DNA from: Viridibacillus sp050278625
GTDB taxonomy: Bacteria > Bacillota > Bacilli > Bacillales_A > Planococcaceae
Direction: 5' to 3'
DNA length: 64,000 nucleotides
Assembly: GCF_050278625.1 (NCBI RefSeq)
Contig: NZ_JBNNTI010000001.1
Location: 1 to 64,000, forward strand
Shown here: piece after piece, positions 32,765-42,526 of the stretch
How the letters are laid out: each line of letters opens with the position of its first letter
Numbering within the stretch: position 1 is the first letter of the stretch
Notes under the pieces: model-generated
What the model saw: the letters and a program-made list of their open reading frames with translations, nothing else
Database searches by the model: none
What the model was told of the DNA's origin: nothing
Translations under genes and position numbers: made by a program

Positions 32765-33586
32765 ATGATGGAACAAAAAACACTCTATAAAGAAGCGATG
32801 AGCGTTTTAAAAACAACAAGTCGTACTTTCTTTATCCCTATTACATTTTTACAAAAAGAAATGAAAACAACTGTAGCAACAGCATATTTATGCATGCGTG
32901 CTATTGATGAAATTGAAGACCATGAGGATTTAGATATCGCAGTTAAAAGTGATCTTTTAAGACAAGTAAGTGCTATGTTATTAAAACCATTTGATAATGA
33001 AGCTTACTTATCAGTACTCAAACCATATGAAAGCATACTTCCTGAAGTAACAATCCGCCTTGGTGATTGGCTAGCTCTTTGTCCTGAAGAAATTCGTGAT
33101 ACAATTGCAGCCTCGACAAGTGAAATGGCTGAAGGAATGGCTAAATGGGCCGACAAAAATTGGGTAGTTAAAACAAGAGAAGATTTAGATGACTACACAT
33201 ACTATGTGGCAGGTCTTGTTGGGACAATGCTATCTGATATTTGGCGCTGGGGTGCTGGTATCGAAACAGACCGTGAACTTGCAATCGGCTATGGACGTGG
33301 TTTACAAGCAGTTAACATTTTACGTAACCAAGATGAAGACGATGAACGTGGCGTAAGCTTCATGCCTGAAGGATGGACACGCGATGATTTATTTAAATAT
33401 GCTGAGGAAAACCTAGCAAAAGGTGATCTGTACAATAAGAGCATTAAAAAGCGTAGCATTTTAATGTTCTGTAAAATCCCTCTAGCACTTGCACATAAAA
33501 CACTACAAGCTATGAAAAACGGTCATGAGAAAATGACACGTCAAGAAGTTGAACAAACTGTAGAGGAAGTAACGCAAGAAGGCTAA
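32765..33586 (+). CDS. Squalene/phytoene synthase-family protein (YisP-like)
   Basis: A 273-residue all-helical isoprenyl enzyme. First Asp-rich motif RAIDEIEDHED (about 47-57) is complete; the second reads NILRNQDEDDERG, with Asn where head-to-head synthases have RD. The TSRTFFIP N-terminal motif and YVAGLVG helix are conserved. Length matches B. subtilis YisP, reported to act as a farnesyl diphosphate phosphatase rather than a squalene synthase. Either farnesol production or a carotenoid/hopanoid precursor step is possible. It stands alone without other terpenoid genes. A strong terminator follows. Confidence 0.8.
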   Translation: MMEQKTLYKEAMSVLKTTSRTFFIPITFLQKEMKTTVATAYLCMRAIDEIEDHEDLDIAVKSDLLRQVSAMLLKPFDNEAYLSVLKPYESILPEVTIRLGDWLALCPEEIRDTIAASTSEMAEGMAKWADKNWVVKTREDLDDYTYYVAGLVGTMLSDIWRWGAGIETDRELAIGYGRGLQAVNILRNQDEDDERGVSFMPEGWTRDDLFKYAEENLAKGDLYNKSIKKRSILMFCKIPLALAHKTLQAMKNGHEKMTRQEVEQTVEEVTQEG

Positions 33587-33607
33587 ACGAAATATAAAAT
33601 AATAATT

Positions 33608-33642
33608 GAGCCGAGGAGAAAATTATTTTACCTCGGCTTTTA
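33608..33642 (+). terminator. Terminator of the synthase-like gene
   Basis: GAGCCGAGG pairs with CCTCGGCTTTT, followed by T-rich sequence; also usable by the convergent hydrolase gene. Confidence 0.8.
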
Positions 33643-33656
33643 CTATTTCAAAATGA

Positions 33657-34664
33657 TTAAGATTTAGAAAAAGTAAGTACTTCCTCAATCCCTGAAATCA
33701 TGTCATAAGCACCCTCAGAGGTGTTTACACAGACAATGATTTTGAAATCTTGCTTAGGATAAAATGCAGCATGGAAATTAACTCCTGGATCATAGCCCAT
33801 TAGCAAATACTTAGAAATTTCTTCATCGTTTGTTTCAATCCATATTCCGTAACCATATGATAATCCGTCCTCTTCGTGCGCATGTGGCGTTAACATTTTC
33901 TTTGTCATGCTCTCACTTAAAAGTGTATAGTTTGTTAACGATTCCCATAATTTCATCATATCTGTTGCCGTAACATAAGCTCCACCATCTGATCCTCCTT
34001 TGACAGGAAGAGAGTAGATATTCGATTTCCACGTTCCATCAGAAAGTTCGATATAGCCAATCGCTGTTTTTACAGGTAAAGCATCCATTTCAAAATAACC
34101 TGAGTCGATCATTCCAACTCTTTGGAAAATATTTTTTTCAACATATTCACTAAAGCTCATACCACTTACATTTTCAATTATTAAACCTAGTAAAATATAT
34201 CCAGAATTATTATATTGAAATTTTGCACCTGCAGGATATTTCATTTGCTCATGTTGAAACAATGGTAAAAAATCTTGTAATTTTCTTATATTGTACATAG
34301 GAGTTTTAATCCAAAGCTCATCAAAATAATCCGGGACACCAGAAGTATGTGTTAGCAAATGGTGAACTGTAATATTTTCATCAAAATATGAAAAATCAAT
34401 TACTAAACAATCTTTTAATTTCGATTTAAATGAGAGATCTCCTTTTTCAATGAGCTGGCAAATGGCGATAGCTGTGAAAATTTTGCAGCCTGAGGCGATG
34501 GCGTATTTTGTATTTACTTCATTTTCAATTTTTTCACTTCGATTAGCATATCCATAACTTATACTAGCTAACTCATCTAGTCCTTGCTTTGCCAATATGG
34601 TACCTGATAATTGAATCTTTTGTTGAACAGACTCAATCTTCATTAACAGATTTTCTTGTTTCAT
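33657..34664 (-). CDS. Serine hydrolase, beta-lactamase/PBP4* family
   Basis: A 335-residue PF00144 enzyme with nucleophile motif S58-G-C-K61 (YAIASGCKIF), YNNSGY as second motif (about 154-159) and LLTHTSGVPDYF. It lacks a signal peptide, so a cytoplasmic esterase/amidase role is more likely than cell-wall work. It is only distantly similar to the other family member at 20974-22014. ATG 34664 follows AGGAGG. Substrate unknown. Confidence 0.82.
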   Translation of the reverse strand: MKQENLLMKIESVQQKIQLSGTILAKQGLDELASISYGYANRSEKIENEVNTKYAIASGCKIFTAIAICQLIEKGDLSFKSKLKDCLVIDFSYFDENITVHHLLTHTSGVPDYFDELWIKTPMYNIRKLQDFLPLFQHEQMKYPAGAKFQYNNSGYILLGLIIENVSGMSFSEYVEKNIFQRVGMIDSGYFEMDALPVKTAIGYIELSDGTWKSNIYSLPVKGGSDGGAYVTATDMMKLWESLTNYTLLSESMTKKMLTPHAHEEDGLSYGYGIWIETNDEEISKYLLMGYDPGVNFHAAFYPKQDFKIIVCVNTSEGAYDMISGIEEVLTFSKS

Positions 34665-34760
34665 ATGTATTCCTCCTGTATAGATGATTTCAGCCTTTTA
34701 CCCCCATTCATTTTACCTTAAAAAAGTATTATTGGATATTTTTTCAATCAAATAATGTAT

Positions 34761-36092
34761 TTAAAACAATTTATTTAAATAGTTTTTCTTAAGCTCATCC
34801 GGTACCATGCTACCACCAGTAGCCCAAACAATATGTGTTGCATTTTCCAGCTTTGCATCTAGCTTTTGCTCCGCAATAAATTTTTCGCCCAACTTTTCTA
34901 ACACAACTGGACCCTTCATGCCTGCTAATGCTGATGGTTCTAAGAAAACACCTTCACATTTATGCATCTCACTTAATAGCATGAGTAATTCTGCATCACT
35001 AATTGTATAACACCCTGCTAAGTGTGGTTCCATTACCCTGCCAACGAAACCCGAAGCTCGCCCAACTGCCAATCCATCTGCCTCTGTTTTTTGTTCTATC
35101 CCCAGATTTTCTACAGAGATAGCATCATGTAAACCCGTCATCATACCAATCGTCATACACGGAGCATTCGTAGGCTCTGCAAAAAAGCTATACACGTGCT
35201 CACCAAATTCCGATTTCAAGCCATAAGCGACTCCCCCAGGTCCACCCCCTACACCACAAGGTAGATAAACAAAGAGAGGATGCTCTGCATCAACAGAAAT
35301 GTTCATCTCCTTAAGTTGCTCTTTCAATCTTCTCGCAGCAACGGCATAACCTAAAAACAAATCTTTGGAATTTTCATCATCGATAAAGTAACACATCGGA
35401 TCTTTTTCAGCTTGCTCTCTCCCCTTTTCGACAGCTAAGCTATAATCTGATTCATATTCTACAACCTTTACGCCTTTTTCTTTTAGTAACGTCTTTTTCC
35501 ATTCTTTTGCATCGGCAGACATATGTACAGTAACTTGAAAGCCGAGCTTTGCACTCATAATACCAATACTCAACCCCAAATTCCCTGTTGATCCAACGGC
35601 AATGGAATATTTCGAAAATAGTGTACATACCTCTTTAGAAGCGAGCAATTCATAGGAATCTTCTATCGTCAATAAACCAGCTTCTATCGCTATCTTTTCT
35701 GCATGTTTTAAAACTTCGTAAATGCCCCCACGCGCTTTAATTGAGCCTGAAATAGGCAATTCATTATCACATTTTAATAGTAATTTCCCCTGGATTGTTA
35801 CTTGATAGTGTCTATTTAAAAAACTTTTCATTTCTGCTATTTCTTCGATCGTTGATTCAATAATTCCCTTCGATACAGCTGTTTCAGGAAAAGCTTTTGC
35901 TATAAAAGGAGCAAAACGTTGTAATCTCGCTGCTGCGTCATCAATAGCATCTTGCCCTATTTTGTTATCTGTATGATTCAACTCTGAATGCGGAGTAAAT
36001 TTTTCGTTTAACCAAAGTATTTCCTGAAGTGTTTTAACCTTTTGTAGTTGTGGAAAAGTATTAACCAAATTATCTATTTCTATCGAAAACAT
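34761..36092 (-). CDS. dsdA: D-serine ammonia-lyase (D-serine dehydratase)
   Basis: From ATG 36092 (GGAGG eight to nine bases upstream; an upstream in-frame start at 36137 overlaps the next gene) the product has 443 residues, the usual length of DsdA. The PLP lysine lies in ISGSIKARGG (K119), the phosphate-binding loop in SVGSTGNLGLSIG, and VYLPCGVGGGPGGVAYG and FFAEPTNAPCM are family hallmarks. It converts D-serine to pyruvate and ammonia. No dsdX transporter or dsdC regulator is adjacent. Confidence 0.9.
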   Translation of the reverse strand: MFSIEIDNLVNTFPQLQKVKTLQEILWLNEKFTPHSELNHTDNKIGQDAIDDAAARLQRFAPFIAKAFPETAVSKGIIESTIEEIAEMKSFLNRHYQVTIQGKLLLKCDNELPISGSIKARGGIYEVLKHAEKIAIEAGLLTIEDSYELLASKEVCTLFSKYSIAVGSTGNLGLSIGIMSAKLGFQVTVHMSADAKEWKKTLLKEKGVKVVEYESDYSLAVEKGREQAEKDPMCYFIDDENSKDLFLGYAVAARRLKEQLKEMNISVDAEHPLFVYLPCGVGGGPGGVAYGLKSEFGEHVYSFFAEPTNAPCMTIGMMTGLHDAISVENLGIEQKTEADGLAVGRASGFVGRVMEPHLAGCYTISDAELLMLLSEMHKCEGVFLEPSALAGMKGPVVLEKLGEKFIAEQKLDAKLENATHIVWATGGSMVPDELKKNYLNKLF

Positions 36093-36109
36093 ACTTATTT
36101 CCTCCAAGT

Positions 36110-36559
36110 TCACTTTTTTGTCAAAATTTCTTTGCATAAACGACGAAAAGCTTCTGCAAATTCCAAATTTGCTTCTTTAGAACGTTTTTTTGGCCCCTTT
36201 GTTCTTCCACCAGCTTGCCGAATTTTCTGACCTAAATGCCGTGTGAAAAGTAATTGTTCTATATTTTCTGATGTGTAATTTCTTCCGTTTTGATCAATGG
36301 CATAACCGGATTTCGCCAATACCATAGCTGCTAAACCATAATCTTGAGTCACTACTATATCACCTTTTTGTAAGCGGTTAACTAGTACAAAATCTACGGC
36401 ATCGCTACCCTTTGATACCATGACAGTATCGGCTTCTTCTCGTTCTATTTGATGGGCAGTATCACAAAAAATAGTTACTTTTAACTGGAAATCCTTCGCT
36501 ATTTTTATTATTAAATCAACAACTGGACAGCCATCTGCATCTATTAAAATCTTAGTCAT
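36110..36559 (-). CDS. yqxD: YaiI/YqxD family (UPF0178) protein
   Basis: A 149-residue protein with the conserved N-terminal ILIDADGCPV (4-13), DTAHQ, GSDAVDF and VTQDYGLAAMVL motifs of the YaiI/YqxD family, which has a PIN/NYN-like nuclease fold with clustered acidic residues. The C-terminal RTKGPKKRSKE stretch is also typical. Biochemical function is not established. It ends 17 bases before the dsdA start, so it shares a transcript with dsdA. Confidence 0.85.
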   Translation of the reverse strand: MTKILIDADGCPVVDLIIKIAKDFQLKVTIFCDTAHQIEREEADTVMVSKGSDAVDFVLVNRLQKGDIVVTQDYGLAAMVLAKSGYAIDQNGRNYTSENIEQLLFTRHLGQKIRQAGGRTKGPKKRSKEANLEFAEAFRRLCKEILTKK

Positions 36560-36752
36560 TTTTTAACCTCATTTACATTTTATTTACATATCATTGATAC
36601 TTATATCATATTTCAAAATTATCAATTTAGAAACCGTTTCCATGAATAAAAATTCATAAATTTTGCATATTCATAAATATCACAATATTGAATTATCAGA
36701 AAAATAACGCTACTATATTGTAATAGGTCAAATATTACTGGGGGTATTCACA

Positions 36753-38126
36753 ATGGTCACAATTTCAACAGAATCACAGCAAATTGCAACACAGTATATC
36801 GATGATGTGTTTAACAATTTGAAAAAACATCACTCACATGAGCCTGAGTTTTTACAAGCTGTTAAAGAAATCATATATTCATTAACTCCTGTTTTTGCTA
36901 AACGTCCTGAATTAATGGATGCAAGTCTTTTAGAACGCATTATCGAACCAGAGCGTGTAGTAAAATTCCGTGTTTCTTGGGTAGATGATAGTGGTAAAGT
37001 ACAAGTTAACCGTGGTTATCGTGTACAATACAACAGTGCTATTGGACCATACAAAGGCGGACTTCGTTTCCATCCATCGGTAAACGAAAGTATTATTAAA
37101 TTCCTAGGTTTTGAACAAATATTCAAAAATTCCTTAACTGGCCAACCTATTGGGGGTGCAAAAGGTGGTTCAGATTTCGATCCTAAAGGTAAATCAGATG
37201 CTGAAATTATGCGCTTCTGTCAAGCTTTCATGACAGAATTACATAAATATATCGGACCAGATGTCGATGTACCCGCTGGGGATATCGGTGTAGGAGCACG
37301 TGAAATCGGCTTCCTATTTGGTCAATATAACCGAATTCGCGGTGCTTATGAAGCAGGTGTTATTACTGGTAAAATGCCACGCTTTGGTGGTAGTTTAGCA
37401 CGTAAAGAAGCAACTGGCTATGGTGCAGTTTATTTCGTTCAAGAAATGCTAAAAGAAATTGACGCTACATTCCAAGATGCAACAGTTGTCGTTTCTGGTT
37501 CAGGAAACGTTTCAGTCTATGCGATTGAGAAAGCACAACAGCTAGGTGCGAAAGTAGTTGCATGTAGTGATTCGAATGGCTACATATATGATCAAAATGG
37601 TATTAACTTAGATACTGTTAAACAAATAAAAGAAGTTGAGCAAGGACGTATTAAGGAATATGTAGTACGTCACCCTGAAGCTACCTATACTGAAGGTTGC
37701 AATGGCATTTGGACCATTCCTTGTGATATTGCGCTTCCATGTGCTACACAAAATGAGATTGATGAAGAATCAGCTAAAATACTCGTTACAAATGGTGTAA
37801 AAGCAGTGGGTGAAGGTGCAAATATGCCTTCAACTCTTAAAGCAATTCAAGTCTATTTAGAAAACAAAATCTTATTTGCACCTGCTAAAGCCGCAAATGC
37901 AGGCGGTGTTGCCGTATCAGCTCTTGAAATGGCTCAAAATAGCATGCGTATTTTCTGGACTTTTGAAGAAGTTGACGAAAAATTACATGATATTATGAAG
38001 TCAATTTATAGCAACAGCGTAGATGCTGCAAAAGAATATGGTTTTGAAGGTAATTTACTAATTGGTGCGAATATCGCTGGTTTCTTAAAAGTAGCAGATG
38101 CAATGATTGCTCAAGGTGTTATTTAA
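36753..38126 (+). CDS. gdhA: Glutamate dehydrogenase, NADP-type family I
   Basis: A 457-residue hexameric-type glutamate dehydrogenase. The substrate-binding segment KGGLRFHPS (101-109) and the catalytic-Lys motif GGAKGGSDFDPKGKSD (134-149, K137) match family I, NADP-dependent enzymes. The nucleotide site is VVVSGSGNVSVYAIEKA. It reversibly aminates 2-oxoglutarate to glutamate. ATG 36753 follows a GGGGG stretch. A terminator follows at 38157. No rocG-type regulators lie nearby. Confidence 0.92.
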   Translation: MVTISTESQQIATQYIDDVFNNLKKHHSHEPEFLQAVKEIIYSLTPVFAKRPELMDASLLERIIEPERVVKFRVSWVDDSGKVQVNRGYRVQYNSAIGPYKGGLRFHPSVNESIIKFLGFEQIFKNSLTGQPIGGAKGGSDFDPKGKSDAEIMRFCQAFMTELHKYIGPDVDVPAGDIGVGAREIGFLFGQYNRIRGAYEAGVITGKMPRFGGSLARKEATGYGAVYFVQEMLKEIDATFQDATVVVSGSGNVSVYAIEKAQQLGAKVVACSDSNGYIYDQNGINLDTVKQIKEVEQGRIKEYVVRHPEATYTEGCNGIWTIPCDIALPCATQNEIDEESAKILVTNGVKAVGEGANMPSTLKAIQVYLENKILFAPAKAANAGGVAVSALEMAQNSMRIFWTFEEVDEKLHDIMKSIYSNSVDAAKEYGFEGNLLIGANIAGFLKVADAMIAQGVI

Positions 38127-38152
38127 TTTTACATTTTCAATAGAAAAACTTC

Positions 38153-38187
38153 CAAACAGTAAATCCGAATGGGTTTACTGCTTTTTA
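38153..38187 (+). terminator. Terminator of gdhA
   Basis: CAGTAAATCC pairs with GGGTTTACTG around GAAT, followed by CTTTTT. Confidence 0.8.
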
Positions 38188-38290
38188 GATGATTATTCGT
38201 CTTTTTTACATAAATTTACCTTTTTTATGAAAAAAACTACCATTTTTAAGCTAAACAACTTACAATTATAATAAAACGGAGGCTGAATGT

Positions 38291-38977
38291 ATGGAACTTA
38301 AATATCAAGGAAAAACAAAAGATGTGTATCAATTAGAGGAAGGTTCTCTATTATTAAAATTCAAAGATGATGTAACAGGTGAAAACGGCGTGTTTGATCC
38401 TGGTGCTAATACTGTTGGCTTAACAATTGATGGTGCAGGTCGTGCAGGTTTAAGCCTAACTACATTCTTTTATAAAAAGTTAAATGCAATTGAAGTCCCT
38501 ACTCATTTCATTTCTTCTGATATAGAAAATGCAACAATGACTGTAAGACCTGCTACTGTCTTTGGTAAAGGACTTGAAGTTATTTGCCGATTCCGTGCTG
38601 TAGGCAGTTTTTTACGTCGCTACGGTGCCTATGTAGAAGAAGGTCAAAAATTAGAGTCTTTCGTTGAAGTTACGATTAAGGATGATGATCGTTTAGATCC
38701 ACCTATCTCGGCTGATGCATTAGCCGAACTTCAAATTCTTTCTCATGTTGAATATGAAACTTTAAAACAACATACTGTTGAAATTTCAAACTTCATTAAA
38801 GCGGAATTAGCTAAAAAAGGTTTAGAACTTTATGATATTAAATTAGAATTTGGTCGCGATGCTGAAACTGGAGAAATTTTATTAATCGACGAAATTTCTG
38901 GTGGTAATATGCGCGCTTACAAAGGTTCAGAGTATATTGAACCACTTCAACTTGAAAAAATTATGCTTTCAAAATAA
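38291..38977 (+). CDS. SAICAR synthetase-like protein, divergent PurC paralogue
   Basis: A 228-residue protein with the SAICAR synthetase fold: N-terminal YQGKTKDVYQ, VFGKGLEVICRFRAVGS (usual form LEVVVRN) and YDIKLEFG (signature 2). Two catalytic spots differ from true PurC: VRN is CRF, and the DEISPDTCR motif is DEISGGNMRAY. It is single and outside any purine operon, with its own ribosome site (CGGAGGC) and terminator. It may use a related carboxylate-amine ligation or be a second, altered PurC. The housekeeping purC must be elsewhere. Confidence 0.72.
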   Translation: MELKYQGKTKDVYQLEEGSLLLKFKDDVTGENGVFDPGANTVGLTIDGAGRAGLSLTTFFYKKLNAIEVPTHFISSDIENATMTVRPATVFGKGLEVICRFRAVGSFLRRYGAYVEEGQKLESFVEVTIKDDDRLDPPISADALAELQILSHVEYETLKQHTVEISNFIKAELAKKGLELYDIKLEFGRDAETGEILLIDEISGGNMRAYKGSEYIEPLQLEKIMLSK

Positions 38978-38987
38978 GCAACCTTCA

Positions 38988-39016
38988 AAGCTAGCCAATT
39001 TTGGCTAGCTTTTTTA
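38988..39016 (+). terminator. Terminator of the purC-like gene
   Basis: AAGCTAGCCA pairs with TGGCTAGCTT, followed by TTTT. Confidence 0.85.
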
Positions 39017-39118
39017 ATTGGTAAATAAACTATTTATAGGGAATTATTTTACTTTACTAAATATTTTCAATATAATGGAGATAATTCGAGACTCGTAAGT
39101 TTAAAGGAGAGATTAGTA

Positions 39119-40927
39119 ATGAAAAAAAGTTTTGCACCACGTAATTTAATACCTGTTGAACAAACTTGGGATTTATCCCCTCTTATGGATTCAATCGAGA
39201 CATATAACGCTGGAGTTGCTCAAGTTGAAGAAGATGCACTTTTATTTAATCAAAAATACACTGGTAATATTATAGATGCTAAATCTGTCGTACAAGTATT
39301 GACGGACTATGAGAAATTATATGAAAAGCTCGTACCTTTTGGAGCCTACGCTAGCCTTTCATTGGAGGTAGATCAAACGAACGATGAGGCTCAGATTCGA
39401 GCAAGTAAATTGGGATCAATATCTGCAAAAATAGGCAGTCAATTATCATTTGTAGATAGTGATATTTCTACGCTTTCTACTGAAATTTTAGAAGAAGCTG
39501 CTACTATTGCTCCGCAATTTGACAACTATATTCATCAAATAATCAAGAAAAAGGCACATCAATTGCACCCTGAAGTTGAAAAAACACTAGCAGCACTTAG
39601 TTCCTCTTTAGATGCTCCATACGAGCTATATAATACTACAAAGCTTGTTGATATGAAATTTGACAACTTTACTGCAAATGGAGAATCGTTCCCTTTAAAT
39701 TACAGCTTATTCGAGGGTGACTGGGAATTAGAAACTGAAGTAAACATCCGTCGTGCAGCATTTAAAGCTTTTTCAAACAAACTCCGCGAATACCAACATA
39801 CAACGGCTAAAACATATAACACACATATTACGACTGAAAAAACACTGTCTGATTTGCGCGGCTATGAATCTGTTACAGATTATTTACTATTTGATCAAGA
39901 GGTCGACCGTACATTATATAACCGACAAATCGATTTAATTACTACAGAATTAGCACCACATATGCGACGCTATGCAAAGCTGTTACAAAAAGTTCATGGC
40001 TTAGACAAAATGACATTCGCAGATTTAAAAGTTCCATTAGACCCTGAATTTGAGCCTATGATTACGGTGGAAGAATCAAAGAATTATATGGAAAATGCGC
40101 TTCAAATAATGGGCGATGAATATATGGATATGATTAGAAAATCATATAGTGAACGATGGATTGATTTTGCACAAAACGAAGGAAAATCTACAGGTGCATT
40201 TTGTTCAAGTCCTTACGGATTCCATCCTTATATTTTAATCTCTTGGACTAGCCGTATGAATGAAGTATTTGTCTTAGCGCATGAGCTTGGACATGCAGGG
40301 CACTTTGTCAATGCATATAAGAAGCAATCGTTATTTAACAGTCGACCTTCAACTTATTTCATAGAGGCCCCTTCTACTATGAATGAAATGTTAATGGCTA
40401 ATTACTTATTAAAAACAGCTGAGGATGCTCGCTTTAAACGCTGGGTTATTGCAGCAATTATTTCTCGTACTTATTACCATAATTTCGTTACTCATTTATT
40501 AGAAGCTGCATATCAACGTAAAGTGTATGATAAAGTTGATGCTGGTGAGAGCGTAAATGCTAATGTATTAAATCAATTAAAACGTACAGTATTGGAAGAT
40601 TTCTGGGGTGATGCAGTTGAGATTACTGAAGGTGCAGAACTCACTTGGATGCGACAACCTCACTATTACATGGGCTTATATCCATACACCTATAGCGCAG
40701 GATTAACGATTTCTACAGAAGTATCACAACGCATTTTAAATGAAGGTCAACCTGCTGTTGATGATTGGTTGAAAGTATTACAAGCAGGTGGCACTAAAAC
40801 GCCTGTAGAGCTTGCTCAAATGGCAGGAGTTGATATTACGACTGATGAACCACTTCTTAATACAATTGCATTTATCGGCGATTTAATTGACCAATTAGAA
40901 AAACTAACAGACGAAATAGAAGCCTAA
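39119..40927 (+). CDS. pepF: Oligoendopeptidase F (M3B peptidase)
   Basis: A 602-residue zinc oligopeptidase. The HEXXH motif is AHELGHAGHF (about residue 388), with the third ligand Glu in EAPSTMNEMLMANYLL. The N-terminal helical half and the YSAGLTISTEVSQRI region are conserved. It degrades intracellular peptides of about 7-17 residues; no signal peptide. Start ATG 39119 after AAAGGAGAG. It has its own terminator at 40940. Bacilli often carry several PepF-like paralogues, so the exact role is unknown. Confidence 0.9.
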   Translation: MKKSFAPRNLIPVEQTWDLSPLMDSIETYNAGVAQVEEDALLFNQKYTGNIIDAKSVVQVLTDYEKLYEKLVPFGAYASLSLEVDQTNDEAQIRASKLGSISAKIGSQLSFVDSDISTLSTEILEEAATIAPQFDNYIHQIIKKKAHQLHPEVEKTLAALSSSLDAPYELYNTTKLVDMKFDNFTANGESFPLNYSLFEGDWELETEVNIRRAAFKAFSNKLREYQHTTAKTYNTHITTEKTLSDLRGYESVTDYLLFDQEVDRTLYNRQIDLITTELAPHMRRYAKLLQKVHGLDKMTFADLKVPLDPEFEPMITVEESKNYMENALQIMGDEYMDMIRKSYSERWIDFAQNEGKSTGAFCSSPYGFHPYILISWTSRMNEVFVLAHELGHAGHFVNAYKKQSLFNSRPSTYFIEAPSTMNEMLMANYLLKTAEDARFKRWVIAAIISRTYYHNFVTHLLEAAYQRKVYDKVDAGESVNANVLNQLKRTVLEDFWGDAVEITEGAELTWMRQPHYYMGLYPYTYSAGLTISTEVSQRILNEGQPAVDDWLKVLQAGGTKTPVELAQMAGVDITTDEPLLNTIAFIGDLIDQLEKLTDEIEA

Positions 40928-40939
40928 TTTTCTCATACC

Positions 40940-40980
40940 AAATGGACCTTCCGATTGACAATCAGTAGGTCCATTTTCTT
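40940..40980 (+). terminator. Terminator of pepF
   Basis: AAATGGACCT pairs with AGGTCCATTT across a 17-base loop, followed by TCTT. Confidence 0.7.
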
Positions 40981-41660
40981 ATCTATGTTTAAAGCCTTTT
41001 TACTTCTTTCCCGCAGCTTGGTACCTTTTTTGTTTAAAATCTCTAAATCATTAATTTAGTATAATATATCCCCATTCTCTATTGTTTAAAGAAAATGGTG
41101 TACTATCCCATACATTGATTTTGGTATCTATACCACTTACTCTTTTCACATGCTTTTAATTGTACACATCAGTTTATCTAACTAAAAATCATATGATATA
41201 TATTAAGCGTTTAAAATGGATTAAAAATACCCAGGTTTTACTCCTACAAAAAAACAATAAAGGTGATGGATTATTTTTCAAAAGAGAACCAGAGAGTTAT
41301 TTTAGAACTCGGAATTACAGGTAGTTAATCATAAAATCTCATGTTGTTCATATGTAATAGATTTTTTTGAAAATTGATAATTAACTAAAAAAAATGCGAC
41401 TTCATAACAATTGCCATAAAGTCACATTTTCTATATCAAATAATATATAAAAACAAGAAAAAAATAATATCCTCATCCTTTATTTGAGATTACACTAATC
41501 ATCCAATTGTATAAAATAAAATATTTCTTTCCACCACTTGTTCAAATCCTATATGAATCGCTAAAACTCATCTTTATGTAGATTTGATGTTGTTATCAAT
41601 GTTTATTGCTTGACCATTTTCGGATAAACATAGAGGTTGATATATTCAACTATATGATAG
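40981..41660. other. Long intergenic stretch
   Basis: About 680 bases without a convincing gene. A 20-codon frame at 41267 (AAAGGTG just before ATG) is too short to call. A terminator-like hairpin lies at 41391-41430 (AAAATGCGACTT/AAGTCACATTTT). Confidence 0.5.
41391..41434. terminator. Hairpin downstream of the TerC gene
   Basis: AAAATGCGACTT pairs with AAGTCACATTTT with one mismatch; A/T tracts on both sides allow bidirectional use. The TerC-family gene ends 230 bases to the right. Confidence 0.55.
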
Positions 41661-42335
41661 TTATTTAGCATAATGACGTATTTGACGACCTTTAATCCAG
41701 AAGCCTAGTATGACCAATAAAATCATACTAATTGTAGGAATGGCAAATGCCATTTGAGGAAATGTTTGTTCAACGAATCGTTCCCCGTATTTGTCAGCTA
41801 CTATCATATGCCCTGCTGTATAAGCAATCATTAATGCACCAATCCAAATAAGAATCGGGAATTTTTCCATTAAATTAATGATCAATTGACTACCAAATAC
41901 AATTAGCGGAATACTTACTGCAAGTCCAAATATAATCAATCCCATATGACCGTCTGCAACACCAGCAACTGCTAATACATTATCTAAACTCATTACAAAG
42001 TCTGCGATGATAATCGTGCGAATAGCTGTAAATAGTGAGCTACCACTTTTCAAATCAGGATTTTCGCCGTCAGATTTTAACAAATCCAGTGCAATATAGA
42101 ATAATAAGAAACCACCTACTAATTTAACTAATGGGATTTGTAATAACCACACAGCTACGAAAGTAAGTACTACTCGTAAAATAATGGCTCCTGCAGTACC
42201 AATTAGGATTGCTTTTTTTCGTTGTCTTTTTGGTAAATTACGACATGCTAGTGCAATGACTACTGCATTATCACCACTTAAAACAATGTCTAGTAAAATA
42301 ATGGATAAGATTTTTGTTATAAAAGCTGCATCCAT
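41661..42335 (-). CDS. TerC-family membrane protein (YjbE-like)
   Basis: A 224-residue protein with seven to eight membrane segments. The two conserved acidic motifs of the TerC family are present: LDIVLSGDNAVVIALA (about 15-30) and IADFVMSLDNVLAVAG (about 109-124). Members such as YceF/YkoY of B. subtilis export manganese during metallation of secreted enzymes, so metal export is likely. Unlike those genes, no yybP-ykoY manganese riboswitch is visible in the leader. ATG 42335 follows AAGGAG. Confidence 0.85.
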   Translation of the reverse strand: MDAAFITKILSIILLDIVLSGDNAVVIALACRNLPKRQRKKAILIGTAGAIILRVVLTFVAVWLLQIPLVKLVGGFLLFYIALDLLKSDGENPDLKSGSSLFTAIRTIIIADFVMSLDNVLAVAGVADGHMGLIIFGLAVSIPLIVFGSQLIINLMEKFPILIWIGALMIAYTAGHMIVADKYGERFVEQTFPQMAFAIPTISMILLVILGFWIKGRQIRHYAK

Positions 42336-42461
42336 TTGTTCTCCTTCTTTCTATTTAGATATCGTTAACTATTCTACTCCTTTATAAATAAATGGAAAGT
42401 AAAAAACTCGGACAGACTCTATCTTATGTAAAAATGGTAATAATTATGTTTTGATGCACAA

Positions 42462-42495
42462 AAAAGCGAGCAAAATCATAACTTTGCTCGCTTTT
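42462..42495 (-). terminator. Terminator downstream of the rhodanese gene
   Basis: AAAAGCGAGCAAA pairs with TTTGCTCGCTTTT, 32 bases past the sseA stop. Confidence 0.85.
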
Positions 42496-42526
42496 AAATG
42501 CTGCTTTTCTTTAGAATTTGAAATTA

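Noticed and set aside
41267..41329. 20-codon frame after AAAGGTG in the pepF-terC gap
   Set aside because: Too short, no membrane or known motif and no terminator tied to it.
42336..42461. yybP-ykoY manganese riboswitch before the TerC gene
   Set aside because: None of the conserved aptamer words was found in the short leader.
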